The position numbers and the translations under genes are program-made. Shown piece after piece: positions 7,746 through 16,338 of a DNA stretch of 64,000 bases. Every line of letters begins with the position of its first letter. Position 1 is the stretch's first letter. The DNA is from JBKBKN01 sp046294625. Its GTDB lineage: Bacteria > Bacteroidota > Bacteroidia > M30B66. The DNA is taken from NCBI GenBank assembly GCA_046294625.1, contig JBKBKN010000016.1, forward strand, positions 17,957 to 81,956. Direction: 5' to 3'. Under the pieces are notes generated by a model. It ran no database searches. It was not told the origin of the DNA and saw only the letters and a program-made list of their open reading frames with translations.

Positions 7746-9851
7746 ATGGCAACCGACTTAAGATTTACCAGAAACATAGGCATCGCAGCACATATTGATG
7801 CTGGTAAAACAACAACAACTGAGCGTATTCTTTATTACACGGGTGTAAATCACAAAATAGGTGAAGTGCATGATGGTGCTGCTACAATGGACTGGATGGT
7901 GCAGGAACAAGAACGTGGGATTACTATTACATCCGCGGCCACAACTTGTTTTTGGAATTATCGAAACAATAAATATAAAATTAACATCATTGATACGCCA
8001 GGGCACGTTGATTTCACGGTAGAAGTAAACCGTTCTTTACGAGTTCTCGACGGTTTGGTGTTCTTATTTTCTGCAGTTGACGGTGTTGAGCCTCAATCTG
8101 AAACAAATTGGAGGTTAGCCAACAATTACAATGTGACCCGAATCGGTTTTGTTAATAAGATGGACAGACAGGGTGCAGATTTTCTTGCAGTAGTTAAACA
8201 AGTTCGTGATGTTTTAGGTGGAAATGCTATTCCGCTTCAGCTGCCTATTGGTGCAGAAGAAACCTTCCGTGGAGTAGTTGATTTGATCAACTTTAGGGGT
8301 ATTGAATGGAATGAACACGACAAGGGGATGACTTACAACGTAGTAGATATTCCCGCCGACATGATGGCTGAAGCTCTTGAGTGGAGAGAAAAGCTTTTCG
8401 AAGCCGTAGCTGAGTATGACGATACGCTAATGGAAAAATTCTTTGACAATCCTGAATCGATCACAGAAGCGGAAGTATTGGCGGCCCTAAGAAAAGCTTG
8501 TATAGCAAACAAAATTGTGCCAATGGTTTGTGGATCTTCTTTTAAAAACAAAGGGGTTCAAACCATGTTGGACTACGTAATGGAGCTAATGCCAAGTCCA
8601 TTGGATAAAGAAAATATCATTGGAATTGATCCAAACACGGAAAAAGAAATTACACGTCGTCCTGATCCAAAAGAGCCATTTACGGCACTCGCTTTTAAAA
8701 TTGCAACTGACCCATTTGTTGGTCGCTTATGTTTCTTCCGTGTATATTCTGGTAAGCTTGATGCGGGCTCTTACGTTTACAATTCAAGAAGCGGAAATAA
8801 GGAAAGAATATCAAGAATCTTCCAAATGCATGCGAACAAGCAAAACCCTATTGAGGCTATCGAAGCAGGCGACATAGGTGCAGCTGTGGGTTTCAAAGAT
8901 ATAAAAACCGGTGATACACTTTGCGACGAGAAGAATCCTATCGTACTCGAAGCTATGCAATTCCCTGAACCAGTTATTGGTATCGCTATTGAGCCTAAAA
9001 CTCAAGCTGATGTTGATAAATTAGGCATGGCACTTTCTAAGTTAGCTGAAGAAGATCCTACCTTCAGAGTTAAAACTGATGAAGATACAGGTCAAACAAT
9101 TATCTCTGGAATGGGTGAGCTACACCTTGATATTATTCTTGACCGTTTGAAAAGAGAATTCAAGGTAGAATGTAATCAAGGAGCTCCACAGGTTAACTAT
9201 AAAGAAGCTCTTACAGCCACAGTTTCTCACCGTGAGGTATACAAGAAACAAACTGGTGGTCGTGGTAAGTTTGCCGATATTGTGTTTACACTTGGACCAG
9301 CAGATGAAGGCAAAGAAGGTCTTCAATTTGTAAATGAAGTAGTAGGTGGAAATATTCCCAGAGAATACATACCAGCTGTTGAGAAGGGCTTTAAATCTGC
9401 CATGGTTAATGGTGTGTTAGCAGGTTATGCCATCGATAACATGAAAGTGGTAGTAAGCGACGGTTCCTATCATGCTGTCGATTCTGATTCATTGTCTTTC
9501 GAAATATGTGCAAGAATCGGATTTAAAGAAGCGGCTAAAAATGCCAAACCAGTTTTGTTAGAGCCGATTATGAAGGTAGAGGTAGTAACGCCTGAAGAAT
9601 ATATGGGTGATATCATTGGTGACTTGAACAAGCGTCGTGGTCAAATGGAAGGAATGGATAGTAGAGCAGGAGCTCAGGTAATCAAGGCTAAAGTTCCTCT
9701 TTCTGAAATGTTTGGTTACGTGACCACGCTTCGCACCATTTCATCCGGACGTGCAAATTCAACTATGGAATTCTCTCATTACGCTGAAGCACCTAAAAAT
9801 ATTGCTGACGAAGTAATTGCAAAAGCAAAAGGTAAATTAGAAAAAGCATAA
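7746..9851 (+). CDS. fusA: Elongation factor G
   Basis: 701 residues, full length. GTPase domain with G1 AHIDAGKT (15-22), the ERGITI switch I segment, G3 DTPGH and G4 NKMD. Domain II, the GELHLDI-containing domain III, domain IV (tip segment with YKKQTGGRGKFAD) and the C-terminal domain V (YMGDIIGDLNKRRG) follow. Catalyses GTP-driven translocation on the ribosome. No tuf gene follows; rpsJ comes next after 27 bp, so EF-Tu must be encoded elsewhere. Confidence 0.98.
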   Translation: MATDLRFTRNIGIAAHIDAGKTTTTERILYYTGVNHKIGEVHDGAATMDWMVQEQERGITITSAATTCFWNYRNNKYKINIIDTPGHVDFTVEVNRSLRVLDGLVFLFSAVDGVEPQSETNWRLANNYNVTRIGFVNKMDRQGADFLAVVKQVRDVLGGNAIPLQLPIGAEETFRGVVDLINFRGIEWNEHDKGMTYNVVDIPADMMAEALEWREKLFEAVAEYDDTLMEKFFDNPESITEAEVLAALRKACIANKIVPMVCGSSFKNKGVQTMLDYVMELMPSPLDKENIIGIDPNTEKEITRRPDPKEPFTALAFKIATDPFVGRLCFFRVYSGKLDAGSYVYNSRSGNKERISRIFQMHANKQNPIEAIEAGDIGAAVGFKDIKTGDTLCDEKNPIVLEAMQFPEPVIGIAIEPKTQADVDKLGMALSKLAEEDPTFRVKTDEDTGQTIISGMGELHLDIILDRLKREFKVECNQGAPQVNYKEALTATVSHREVYKKQTGGRGKFADIVFTLGPADEGKEGLQFVNEVVGGNIPREYIPAVEKGFKSAMVNGVLAGYAIDNMKVVVSDGSYHAVDSDSLSFEICARIGFKEAAKNAKPVLLEPIMKVEVVTPEEYMGDIIGDLNKRRGQMEGMDSRAGAQVIKAKVPLSEMFGYVTTLRTISSGRANSTMEFSHYAEAPKNIADEVIAKAKGKLEKA

Positions 9852-9878
9852 TCAAACGTTCTTTATAGCATCTCAAAC

Positions 9879-10184
9879 ATGAGCCAAAAAATTAGAATAA
9901 AACTTAAATCCTACGATTACAACCTCGTTGACAAATCAGCTGAGAAAATAGTAAAAACAGTGAAAATAACTGGTGCTGTGGTTAGTGGTCCAATACCGCT
10001 TCCAACGGATAAAAAAATTTACACAGTGTTAAGGTCACCTCACGTGAACAAGAAAGCTAGAGAGCAATTTCAGCTTTGTTCATACAAGAGATTGCTTGAT
10101 ATCTACAGCACAACGTCTAAAACGGTTGACGCTTTGATGAAGCTCGAACTTCCTAGCGGTGTAGAAGTTGAAATCAAGGTTTAG
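9879..10184 (+). CDS. rpsJ: 30S ribosomal protein S10
   Basis: 101 residues. Identified by IRIKLKSYDYNLVDKSAEKIV at the N-terminus, the GPIPLPTDKKIYTVLRSPHVNKKAREQF loop and the tail LPSGVEVEIKV. Part of the 30S head; in many bacteria it also acts as the NusE antitermination factor. It begins the S10 block without a visible new promoter after fusA. Confidence 0.97.
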   Translation: MSQKIRIKLKSYDYNLVDKSAEKIVKTVKITGAVVSGPIPLPTDKKIYTVLRSPHVNKKAREQFQLCSYKRLLDIYSTTSKTVDALMKLELPSGVEVEIKV

Positions 10185-10223
10185 TTTTATCAGAAAATAG
10201 TTTAATAATAACAACTCAATAAA

Positions 10224-10841
10224 ATGTCAGGATTAATCGGTAAAAAAATCGGAATGACAAGCATCTACAGTGCCGCTGGTAAGAACATACCATGCACAAT
10301 TATAGAGGCTGGTCCTTGCGTAGTTACGCAAGTAAAAACCGTCGAGAATGACGGCTATTCTGCAGTTCAACTGGCGTTTGATGAGCGTAAGGAAAAAAAT
10401 ACTCCTGCGGCGCTCAAAGGACACTTTGAAAAAGCAAAAACAACCCCTAAGCATCAGGTAGTAGAATTTAAGCATTTTACATCCGAAAGAAGTCTTGGTG
10501 AAGTAATCACTGTGGACTTATTTGAAGAAGGTGAGTTTGTGGATGTAGCAGGAACTTCAAAAGGAAAAGGTTTTCAAGGTGTAGTGAAGAGACACGGTTT
10601 TAGTGGTGTTGGTATGCAGACACATGGTCAGCACAACCGCCTTCGCGCCCCTGGTTCACTTGGTGCTTCTTCTTATCCTTCTCGCGTATTTAAAGGTATG
10701 CGAATGGCAGGTCGTACCGGTGGAAGCCGTGTTAAGGTTCAAAACCTACAAGTAGTTAAAGTTTTACCAGAACAGAATCTGATATTAGTTCAGGGTGCTA
10801 TACCCGGACCAAAGGGTTCTTATGTAATGATCGAGAAATAA
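10224..10841 (+). CDS. rplC: 50S ribosomal protein L3
   Basis: 205 residues, usual bacterial length. The start GLIGKKIGMTSIY and the internal loop GKGFQGVVKRHGFSG...HGQHNRLRAPGSLGASSYPSRVFKGMRMAGR reach towards the peptidyl-transferase centre. Early assembly protein of 23S rRNA. Two bases separate it from rplD, so translation is probably coupled. Confidence 0.98.
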   Translation: MSGLIGKKIGMTSIYSAAGKNIPCTIIEAGPCVVTQVKTVENDGYSAVQLAFDERKEKNTPAALKGHFEKAKTTPKHQVVEFKHFTSERSLGEVITVDLFEEGEFVDVAGTSKGKGFQGVVKRHGFSGVGMQTHGQHNRLRAPGSLGASSYPSRVFKGMRMAGRTGGSRVKVQNLQVVKVLPEQNLILVQGAIPGPKGSYVMIEK

Positions 10842-10843
10842 CC

Positions 10844-11476
10844 ATGGAACTTACAGTCTTAAATACAAACGGTAAAGAAACCGGAAGAAAGGTTTCACTT
10901 AGCAAAGAGATTTTTGCTATTGAGCCAAATGATCATGCGATTTACTTGGATGTTAAGCTAATATTAGCTAATCGTCGTCAAGGAACGCACAAAGCAAAAG
11001 AAAGAGCTGAAGTGAACTACTCTACTCGCAAGCTTAAAAGACAAAAAGGTACAGGTGGTGCACGTGCAGGTAGCATTAAGTCGCCAGTGTTTGTAGGTGG
11101 TGGTCGTATTTTCGGTCCAAGACCACGCAATTATGGTTTCAAATTGAACAAGAAAGTTAAAGAGCTTGCTCGTAAGTCTGCGCTTTCATACAAAGCTAAG
11201 GATAATGAAATCACACTTTTGGAGAACTTTAGCTATGAAAAGCCTTCAACAAAAAACTTCTCAGCATTGCTGAAGAATCTAAGTCTTGAAGGTAAAAAAT
11301 CGCTATTAGTAGTTTCCTCTGCCGATAAGAATATTTACTTGTCTGCTCGCAACATTCAAGGAACTAAAGTTGTGCCGGCCAATCAATTGAATACATACGA
11401 TATTCTAAATGCCAGTCAAATTATAGTTATGGAGAATGCACTGCCTTCTATTGAATCAACCTTTAATAAGAATTAA
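10844..11476 (+). CDS. rplD: 50S ribosomal protein L4
   Basis: 210 residues. The conserved exit-tunnel loop region is present (RKLKRQKGTGGARAGSIKSPVFVGGGRIFGPRPRNY). L4 lines the nascent-peptide tunnel, and in E. coli it autoregulates the S10 operon; no equivalent leader can be shown here. Two-base gaps to both neighbours suggest coupled translation. Confidence 0.97.
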   Translation: MELTVLNTNGKETGRKVSLSKEIFAIEPNDHAIYLDVKLILANRRQGTHKAKERAEVNYSTRKLKRQKGTGGARAGSIKSPVFVGGGRIFGPRPRNYGFKLNKKVKELARKSALSYKAKDNEITLLENFSYEKPSTKNFSALLKNLSLEGKKSLLVVSSADKNIYLSARNIQGTKVVPANQLNTYDILNASQIIVMENALPSIESTFNKN

Positions 11477-11478
11477 TC

Positions 11479-11769
11479 ATGGGCGTAATCATTAAACCAA
11501 TTATCACGGAAAAATATACTGCTTTTGCTGAGAAATTCAACAGGTTTGGATTCATTGTTGAAGAAACTGCCAACAAAGTACAGATTAAACAGGCTGTTGA
11601 GCAAGCTTATGGTGTGAAAGTAAAAGAAGTAAACACCATTCGTCACGCGGGTAAAGTAAAAACGCGTAACACAAAACAAGGATTTAACATGGGTATTACC
11701 GGTCGTTGCAAAAAGGCAATTGTTACACTGGCAGCTGGCGATACTATTGATTTTTACAGTAACATTTAA
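11479..11769 (+). CDS. rplW: 50S ribosomal protein L23
   Basis: 96 residues. The start IIKPIITEKYT, the central VNTIRHAGKVK and the globular fold at the tunnel exit identify L23, the docking site for trigger factor and SRP. It lies in the invariant L3-L4-L23-L2 order. Confidence 0.96.
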   Translation: MGVIIKPIITEKYTAFAEKFNRFGFIVEETANKVQIKQAVEQAYGVKVKEVNTIRHAGKVKTRNTKQGFNMGITGRCKKAIVTLAAGDTIDFYSNI

Positions 11770-11775
11770 TAAGAA

Positions 11776-12600
11776 ATGGCACTAAAGAAGTTTAATCCGG
11801 TAACACCCGGAACAAGATTTAAAGTTGCAAACACCTTCGCGGAAGTCACTGCTGAAAAACCCGAGAAGAGCCTCTTGCTGAAAGGTAAAAGATCTGGCGG
11901 TCGTAATAATAGCGGTAAAATGACGATGCGTTATTTAGGCGGTGGTCACAAGCAGCGTTACAGAATCGTTGATTTCAAACGTGAAAAGTTTGGTATCCCT
12001 GCTACTGTTAAGTCAATTGAATATGACCCAAACAGAACATCGCGTATTGCACTGCTTTATTATGCAGATGGCGAGAAGCGCTACATCATTGCTCCCAACG
12101 GTTTGGAAGTTGGGGCAACTTTGTTGTCAGGTGAAAATACCCCTGTAGAAACAGGTAATGCAATGTTGCTTAAAAACATCCCGCTTGGTACTACTATTCA
12201 TAATATTGAATTGCGTCCTGGACAAGGTGCAGCTATTGTGAGAAGTGCAGGATCTTCAGCTCAACTTTTAGCTAAGGATGGCCGCTATGTAGTAGTGAAA
12301 ATGCCTTCAGGTGAAACTCGTTTAATTCTTGCATCTTGTATGGCTGTGATTGGTTCAGTATCGAATCCTGATCATCGCTTGGAGGTAAGTGGTAAAGCTG
12401 GTAGATCAAGATGGCTTGGGCGTCGTCCTCGCAACAGAGGGGTGTCAATGAACCCGGTAGATCACCCTATGGGTGGTGGTGAAGGTAGAGCCTCAGGAGG
12501 TCACCCACGCTCTAGAAAAGGTATTCCGGCAAAAGGATACAAAACAAGAGCGCCAAAGAACAAGAGCAACAAATACATTATTGAAAGAAGAAAAAAATAA
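11776..12600 (+). CDS. rplB: 50S ribosomal protein L2
   Basis: 274 residues, normal length. The N-terminal RNA-binding part carries GGGHKQRYRIVDFKR. The C-terminal part has WLGRRPRNRGVSMNPVDHPMGGGEG, whose His corresponds to the conserved His229 near the peptidyl-transferase centre. Six bases follow the rplW stop. Confidence 0.98.
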   Translation: MALKKFNPVTPGTRFKVANTFAEVTAEKPEKSLLLKGKRSGGRNNSGKMTMRYLGGGHKQRYRIVDFKREKFGIPATVKSIEYDPNRTSRIALLYYADGEKRYIIAPNGLEVGATLLSGENTPVETGNAMLLKNIPLGTTIHNIELRPGQGAAIVRSAGSSAQLLAKDGRYVVVKMPSGETRLILASCMAVIGSVSNPDHRLEVSGKAGRSRWLGRRPRNRGVSMNPVDHPMGGGEGRASGGHPRSRKGIPAKGYKTRAPKNKSNKYIIERRKK

Positions 12601-12624
12601 TACAACGTTAAGGAGTAACTTAAT

Positions 12625-12906
12625 ATGAGCAGATCACTTAAAAAAGGTCCTTTTATCGATTTTAAACTCGACAAAAAGGTTATGGCGATGAACGATGCAG
12701 GCAAGAAGTCTGTAATCAAAACATGGGCTCGTCGCTCAATGATATCACCCGACTTCGTTGGTCATACATTCGCTGTGCACAACGGCAATAAATTCATCCC
12801 GGTTTATGTAACCGAGAACATGGTAGGCCATAAACTTGGAGAGTTTGCCCCTACACGTATGTTCCGCGGTCATGCCGGCAATAAAAAAGATAAAGGCAGA
12901 AAATAA
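12625..12906 (+). CDS. rpsS: 30S ribosomal protein S19
   Basis: 93 residues, typical. SRSLKKGPFIDFKL at the N-terminus, WARRSMISPDFVGHTFAVHNG and GEFAPTRMFRGHAG at the C-terminus are diagnostic. 30S head protein contacting the A-site region. A GGAG stretch (12611-12614) lies before the start, unusual in this AT-rich, Shine-Dalgarno-poor cluster. Confidence 0.97.
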   Translation: MSRSLKKGPFIDFKLDKKVMAMNDAGKKSVIKTWARRSMISPDFVGHTFAVHNGNKFIPVYVTENMVGHKLGEFAPTRMFRGHAGNKKDKGRK

Positions 12907-12913
12907 TTGAATC

Positions 12914-13318
12914 ATGGGAGCTAGAAAAAAAATAATGGCCGATGCAATGAAGGCCGAGAGAAAAGCAAGTGCGTTTGCAAAGCTTAATAATTGCCCTACA
13001 TCACCGCGTAAAATGCGCCTCGTGGCAGATATGATTCGTGGTGCTGAAATTGACAAAGCACTTTCTATGTTGAAGTATAGCAACAAGGAAGCAGCGTCCA
13101 GAATTGAAAAGCTATTGCGTTCTGCCATTGCTAACTGGGAAGCCAAAAATGAAGGATTAAGCCTTGAAGAGAGTAACCTGTTTGTAAAAGAAATTTCTGT
13201 GGATGGTGGAAGAGTTTTGAAAAGACTTCGTCCAGCACCTCAAGGAAGAGGTTATAGAATCAGAAAAAGATCAAATCATGTTACACTCGTACTTGATTCA
13301 AAAAACAACATCAATTAA
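12914..13318 (+). CDS. rplV: 50S ribosomal protein L22
   Basis: 134 residues. NNCPTSPRKMRLVADMIRG is the conserved N-terminal segment; the tunnel beta-hairpin is RVLKRLRPAPQGRGYRIRKRSNHV. The N-terminus carries an extra about 25 basic residues before the usual start; M8 would be an alternative, but the first ATG lies 7 bp after rpsS and is kept. Confidence 0.96.
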   Translation: MGARKKIMADAMKAERKASAFAKLNNCPTSPRKMRLVADMIRGAEIDKALSMLKYSNKEAASRIEKLLRSAIANWEAKNEGLSLEESNLFVKEISVDGGRVLKRLRPAPQGRGYRIRKRSNHVTLVLDSKNNIN

Positions 13319-13335
13319 ATAAAGCATCATTGTAA

Positions 13336-14067
13336 ATGGGACAAAAAGTAAACCCTATCGGACTGAGACTTGGAATCATCAAAGGATGGGATTCTAATTG
13401 GTATGGTGGAAAAAACTATGCAGATAAAATCGTAGAAGATTTCAAAATCCGTAATTATCTTCAAACACGTCTTAATAAAGCAGGTGTTTCCAAGATTGTT
13501 ATCGAACGAACTTTGAAGCTAATCACTGTTACTATCAATACAGCTCGTCCGGGCATTATCATAGGTAAGCAAGGTCAGGAAGTTGATCGATTGAAAGAAG
13601 AGTTGAAGCGAATTACTAAGAAAGATGTTCAAATCAACATTTTCGAAATCAAAAGACCTGAGCTTGATGCGCAATTGGTAGCTGATGGCATTGCCCGTCA
13701 GATCGAAGGTCGTGTTTCTTTCCGCCGTGCGCTAAAGACTGCACTTACATCTACTATGAGAATGAATGCAGAAGGAATAAAGTTAAAGATTTCTGGTCGT
13801 TTGGGCGGAGCAGAGATGGCGCGCGTTGAAAGCTACAAAGAAGGTAGAACGCCACTACATACGCTTCGTGCAGACATTGATTATGCAGTTGCAGAAGCGC
13901 ACACCACTTATGGTCGCATCGGAATTAAAGTGTGGATTTGCAAGGGTGAAGTATTTGGTAAGCGTGATTTGTCCCCTAACATAGGAGCTACTTCTGCTAC
14001 AAAAGGAAAATCTCAAGCATCTTCTCCATCACGCGGTGGAAAAGGCAAGAGAGGTGGAAATAAATAA
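13336..14067 (+). CDS. rpsC: 30S ribosomal protein S3
   Basis: 243 residues. N-terminal QKVNPIGLRLG, the KH domain with GxxG-type RPGIIIGKQGQEV, and the GRLGGAEMARVESYKEGRTPLHTLRADIDY signature are present. The C-terminus ends in a Ser/Gly/Lys-rich basic tail. S3 helps form the mRNA entry tunnel. It is the last gene before the 134-bp gap holding a terminator and the rplP promoter. Confidence 0.98.
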   Translation: MGQKVNPIGLRLGIIKGWDSNWYGGKNYADKIVEDFKIRNYLQTRLNKAGVSKIVIERTLKLITVTINTARPGIIIGKQGQEVDRLKEELKRITKKDVQINIFEIKRPELDAQLVADGIARQIEGRVSFRRALKTALTSTMRMNAEGIKLKISGRLGGAEMARVESYKEGRTPLHTLRADIDYAVAEAHTTYGRIGIKVWICKGEVFGKRDLSPNIGATSATKGKSQASSPSRGGKGKRGGNK

Positions 14068-14092
14068 TTGAGAAAATATTTTTACTAACATA

Positions 14093-14122
14093 TTGAATTT
14101 AACAAAATTAAACTTACCTTTG
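14093..14122 (+). promoter_or_regulatory. Internal promoter of the ribosomal cluster, upstream of rplP
   Basis: TTG (14093-14095), 19 bp, TACCTTTG (14115-14122): a consensus Bacteroidota promoter with the same spacing as the rpsL promoter. Transcription should begin a few bases after 14122, inside the left arm of the terminator hairpin. This divides the cluster into an upstream str/S10 unit and a downstream L16/spc/alpha unit. Confidence 0.8.
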
Positions 14123-14149
14123 CCGTCCCAAAAATCGGGCGGCTTTTTT
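14122..14149 (+). terminator. Intrinsic terminator overlapping the rplP promoter start region
   Basis: Stem GCCGTCC (14122-14128) / GGGCGGC (14137-14143), 7 bp with one G-U pair and an 8-nt loop, followed by six T. RNA reading through from rpsC would contain the complete hairpin. RNA started at the 14115-14122 promoter would lack most of the left arm. Confidence 0.6.
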
Positions 14150-14201
14150 AACCTAAAAAGTACGGACGCAAAGGGAGTTAAATAAAAAATAAGTTTTAGC
14201 G

Positions 14202-14630
14202 ATGCTACAACCAAAACGTACCAAGTACAGAAAAATGCACAAGATGAAAATGAAAGGGAATGCTACCCGCGGAGCGGAGCTTGCATTCGGTTCATTTGGC
14301 ATCAAGGCAATGGAAGGTGTGTGGATGACTGCACGTCAGATCGAAGCTGCAAGGATTGCCGTAACACGTTACATGAAACGTGAAGGTCAAATTTGGATTC
14401 GTGTGTTTCCCGATAAGCCAATCACCAAGAAACCAGCAGAGGTTCGAATGGGTAAAGGTAAAGGCTCACCAGAATACTGGGTTGCTGTGGTTAAGCCAGG
14501 TACAATTATCTTCGAAGCGGAAGGTGTTCCGATGGAAATTGCTAAAGAAGCTTTACGACTGGCAGCACAGAAGCTTCCGGTGACCACCAAGTTTGTCGTA
14601 AGAAGAGATTTTGATCCTAATGCACAATAA
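14202..14630 (+). CDS. rplP: 50S ribosomal protein L16
   Basis: 142 residues, usual length. Starts LQPKRTKYRKMHKMKMKG, then the conserved FGSFGIKAMEGVWMTARQIEAARIA and the MGKGKGSPEYWVAVVKPG loop. L16 organises the A-site/CCA-end region of the 50S. It is the first gene after the internal promoter, with a leader of about 75 nt. Confidence 0.98.
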   Translation: MLQPKRTKYRKMHKMKMKGNATRGAELAFGSFGIKAMEGVWMTARQIEAARIAVTRYMKREGQIWIRVFPDKPITKKPAEVRMGKGKGSPEYWVAVVKPGTIIFEAEGVPMEIAKEALRLAAQKLPVTTKFVVRRDFDPNAQ

Positions 14631-14639
14631 TTCTGCGAG

Positions 14640-14840
14640 ATGAGAAAGTTAGATTTTAAAGAATTAAATACAGCTGAACTTCGTGAGAAGATCACCGAAG
14701 AGAAAGCACAATACAATAAAATGGTGTTCAACCATTCAATTTCTCCGCTTGAGAACCCTCTGTCAATCAGAACAAAGCGAAAGCAGATTGCCAGAATGCA
14801 AACGGAATTAGTAAAAAGATTAAAAACCGAAAATAATTAA
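14640..14840 (+). CDS. rpmC: 50S ribosomal protein L29
   Basis: 66 residues. A two-helix protein with the central FNHSISPLENPLSIRTKRKQIARMQTEL pattern of L29. It lies at the tunnel exit next to L23. Nine bases after rplP and 8 before rpsQ. Confidence 0.94.
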   Translation: MRKLDFKELNTAELREKITEEKAQYNKMVFNHSISPLENPLSIRTKRKQIARMQTELVKRLKTENN

Positions 14841-14848
14841 CCGGTCCA

Positions 14849-15103
14849 ATGGAAAGAAATCTTAGAAAAGAAAGAATCGGGCTTGTAAAGAGCAACAAAA
14901 TGGATAAAACCATCGTGGTGGCTGTTGAGCGTAAAGTTAAGCACCCCAAGTACGGAAAGTTTGTTAAGAAGACGACTACTTTCTTTGCTCATGACGAGAA
15001 AAACGACTGTGGTATCGGTGATACGGTTTTGATCAGTGAAACACGTCCTCTAAGCAAAAACAAATGTTGGAGATTAGTACAAATTATTGAAAGAGCTAAA
15101 TAA
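14849..15103 (+). CDS. rpsQ: 30S ribosomal protein S17
   Basis: 84 residues, OB-fold. RKERIGLVKSNKMDKTIVVAVERKVKHPKYGKFVKKTT and the DTVLISETRPLSKNKCWRLVQI C-terminal half match S17, an early 16S rRNA binder. Confidence 0.96.
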   Translation: MERNLRKERIGLVKSNKMDKTIVVAVERKVKHPKYGKFVKKTTTFFAHDEKNDCGIGDTVLISETRPLSKNKCWRLVQIIERAK

Positions 15104-15112
15104 TATTTTAAA

Positions 15113-15481
15113 ATGATACAGCAGGAATCTCGTCTTACAGTAGCTGATAACAGCGGCGCCAAGGAAGTTCTTTGTATTCGTGTACTTGGCGGTACCAAAA
15201 AGCGCTACGCTAGCGTAGGCGACAAAATAGTCGTTTCTGTTAAACACGCGTTACCTTCAGGTAATGCCAAAAAAGGCGCTGTGAGTAAGGCAGTAGTAGT
15301 GAGAACGAAAAAAGAAATCAGAAGAAGTGATGGTTCATACATCCGCTTCGATGATAATGCAGTAGTACTATTGAATAATAATGATGAACTCAGAGGAACG
15401 CGTATTTTCGGTCCTGTGGCTCGCGAACTCCGTGAGAAGCAGTATATGAAAATTGTGTCACTTGCTCCTGAGGTACTTTAA
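15113..15481 (+). CDS. rplN: 50S ribosomal protein L14
   Basis: 122 residues, standard. MIQQESRLTVADNSGAKEVLCIRVLGG at the N-terminus and FDDNAVVLLNNNDELRGTRIFGPVARELR at the C-terminus are near-universal L14 signatures. It takes part in the intersubunit surface. Confidence 0.98.
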   Translation: MIQQESRLTVADNSGAKEVLCIRVLGGTKKRYASVGDKIVVSVKHALPSGNAKKGAVSKAVVVRTKKEIRRSDGSYIRFDDNAVVLLNNNDELRGTRIFGPVARELREKQYMKIVSLAPEVL

Positions 15482-15492
15482 TAAAACGAATC

Positions 15493-15771
15493 ATGAAGTT
15501 GCATATTAAAAAAGACGATAGAGTTAAAGTTATTGCCGGTGACTCAAGAGGTCAAAGTGGCCTAGTACTCGAAGTGAATTACAAAACACAAAGAGCAATT
15601 GTGGAAGGTGTGAATCTTATTTCCAAGCACACTAAACCAAATAGCAAGAACCCACAAGGCGGAATTGTTAAGCAAGAAGCCGGTATTCATGTTTCAAATC
15701 TTCAACTCGTTGATAAGGCAAAAGCTTCATCAAAGAAAGAATCTAAAAAGACTAAGGAGGAGAGTAAATAA
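15493..15771 (+). CDS. rplX: 50S ribosomal protein L24
   Basis: 92 residues. The KOW motif KKDDRVKVIAGDSRGQSG is followed by RAIVEGVNLISKHTKPN and GGIVKQEAGIHVSNLQL. The tail is Lys/Glu/Ser-rich. An assembly initiator of the 50S. Its stop codon shares one base with the rplE start (TAATG), implying coupled translation. Confidence 0.97.
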   Translation: MKLHIKKDDRVKVIAGDSRGQSGLVLEVNYKTQRAIVEGVNLISKHTKPNSKNPQGGIVKQEAGIHVSNLQLVDKAKASSKKESKKTKEESK

Positions 15772-16328
15772 TGTCATACATTCCTAATCTAAAAACGAAA
15801 TACAGGAACGAAGTAGTTCCAGCCCTTAAAGATGAATTTGGTTACAAAAGCGTGATGCAGGTTCCTAAGCTTAAAAAGATTTGCCTTAACCAAGGTATCG
15901 GTCAGGCTGTTTCGGACAAGAAATTAATTGATGCTGCTATCAATGAAATGACTATTATTTCTGGTCAGAAAGCGGTAGCAACTAAGTCCAAAAAAGATAT
16001 TTCTAATTTTAAGCTACGCAAAGGCGTACCGATTGGTGTGCGAGTTACTTTGCGTGGTGAGAAAATGTATGAATTTCTCGAAAGATTAATCATCGTTGCA
16101 TTGCCTCGTATACGCGATTTCCGCGGAATTAACGACAAAGGTTTCGATGGAAGAGGTAACTACACACTTGGTATAACAGAGCAAATTATTTTTCCTGAGA
16201 TAAACATCGACAAAGTTTCAAAAATCATGGGTATGGATATCACTTTTGTGACTGATGCAAATACCGACAAAGAAGCTTTTGCATTGTTAAGAGAATTTGG
16301 TTTGCCTTTTAAAAACATTAAAAAATAA
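15771..16328 (+). CDS. rplE: 50S ribosomal protein L5
   Basis: 185 residues. The conserved GQKAVATKSKKDISNFKLRKGVPIGVRVTLRG, PRIRDFRGI and GRGNYTLGITEQIIFPEI segments identify L5, the 5S rRNA binder at the central protuberance. Starts within the rplX stop. Confidence 0.98.
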   Translation: MSYIPNLKTKYRNEVVPALKDEFGYKSVMQVPKLKKICLNQGIGQAVSDKKLIDAAINEMTIISGQKAVATKSKKDISNFKLRKGVPIGVRVTLRGEKMYEFLERLIIVALPRIRDFRGINDKGFDGRGNYTLGITEQIIFPEINIDKVSKIMGMDITFVTDANTDKEAFALLREFGLPFKNIKK

Positions 16329-16338
16329 AGCGAAGGTT

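Noticed and set aside
14115..14174. CCTTTGCCGTCC / GGACGCAAAGG pairing as a riboswitch in the rplP leader
   Set aside because: The left arm lies in the -7 element and is not expected in the new transcript; the match (11 bp with one bulge) may be chance or a dispersed repeat word.
16297..16338. Upstream extension of S14 start into rplE
   Set aside because: The upstream codons overlap rplE and do not match S14; ATG 16339 gives the family N-terminus.
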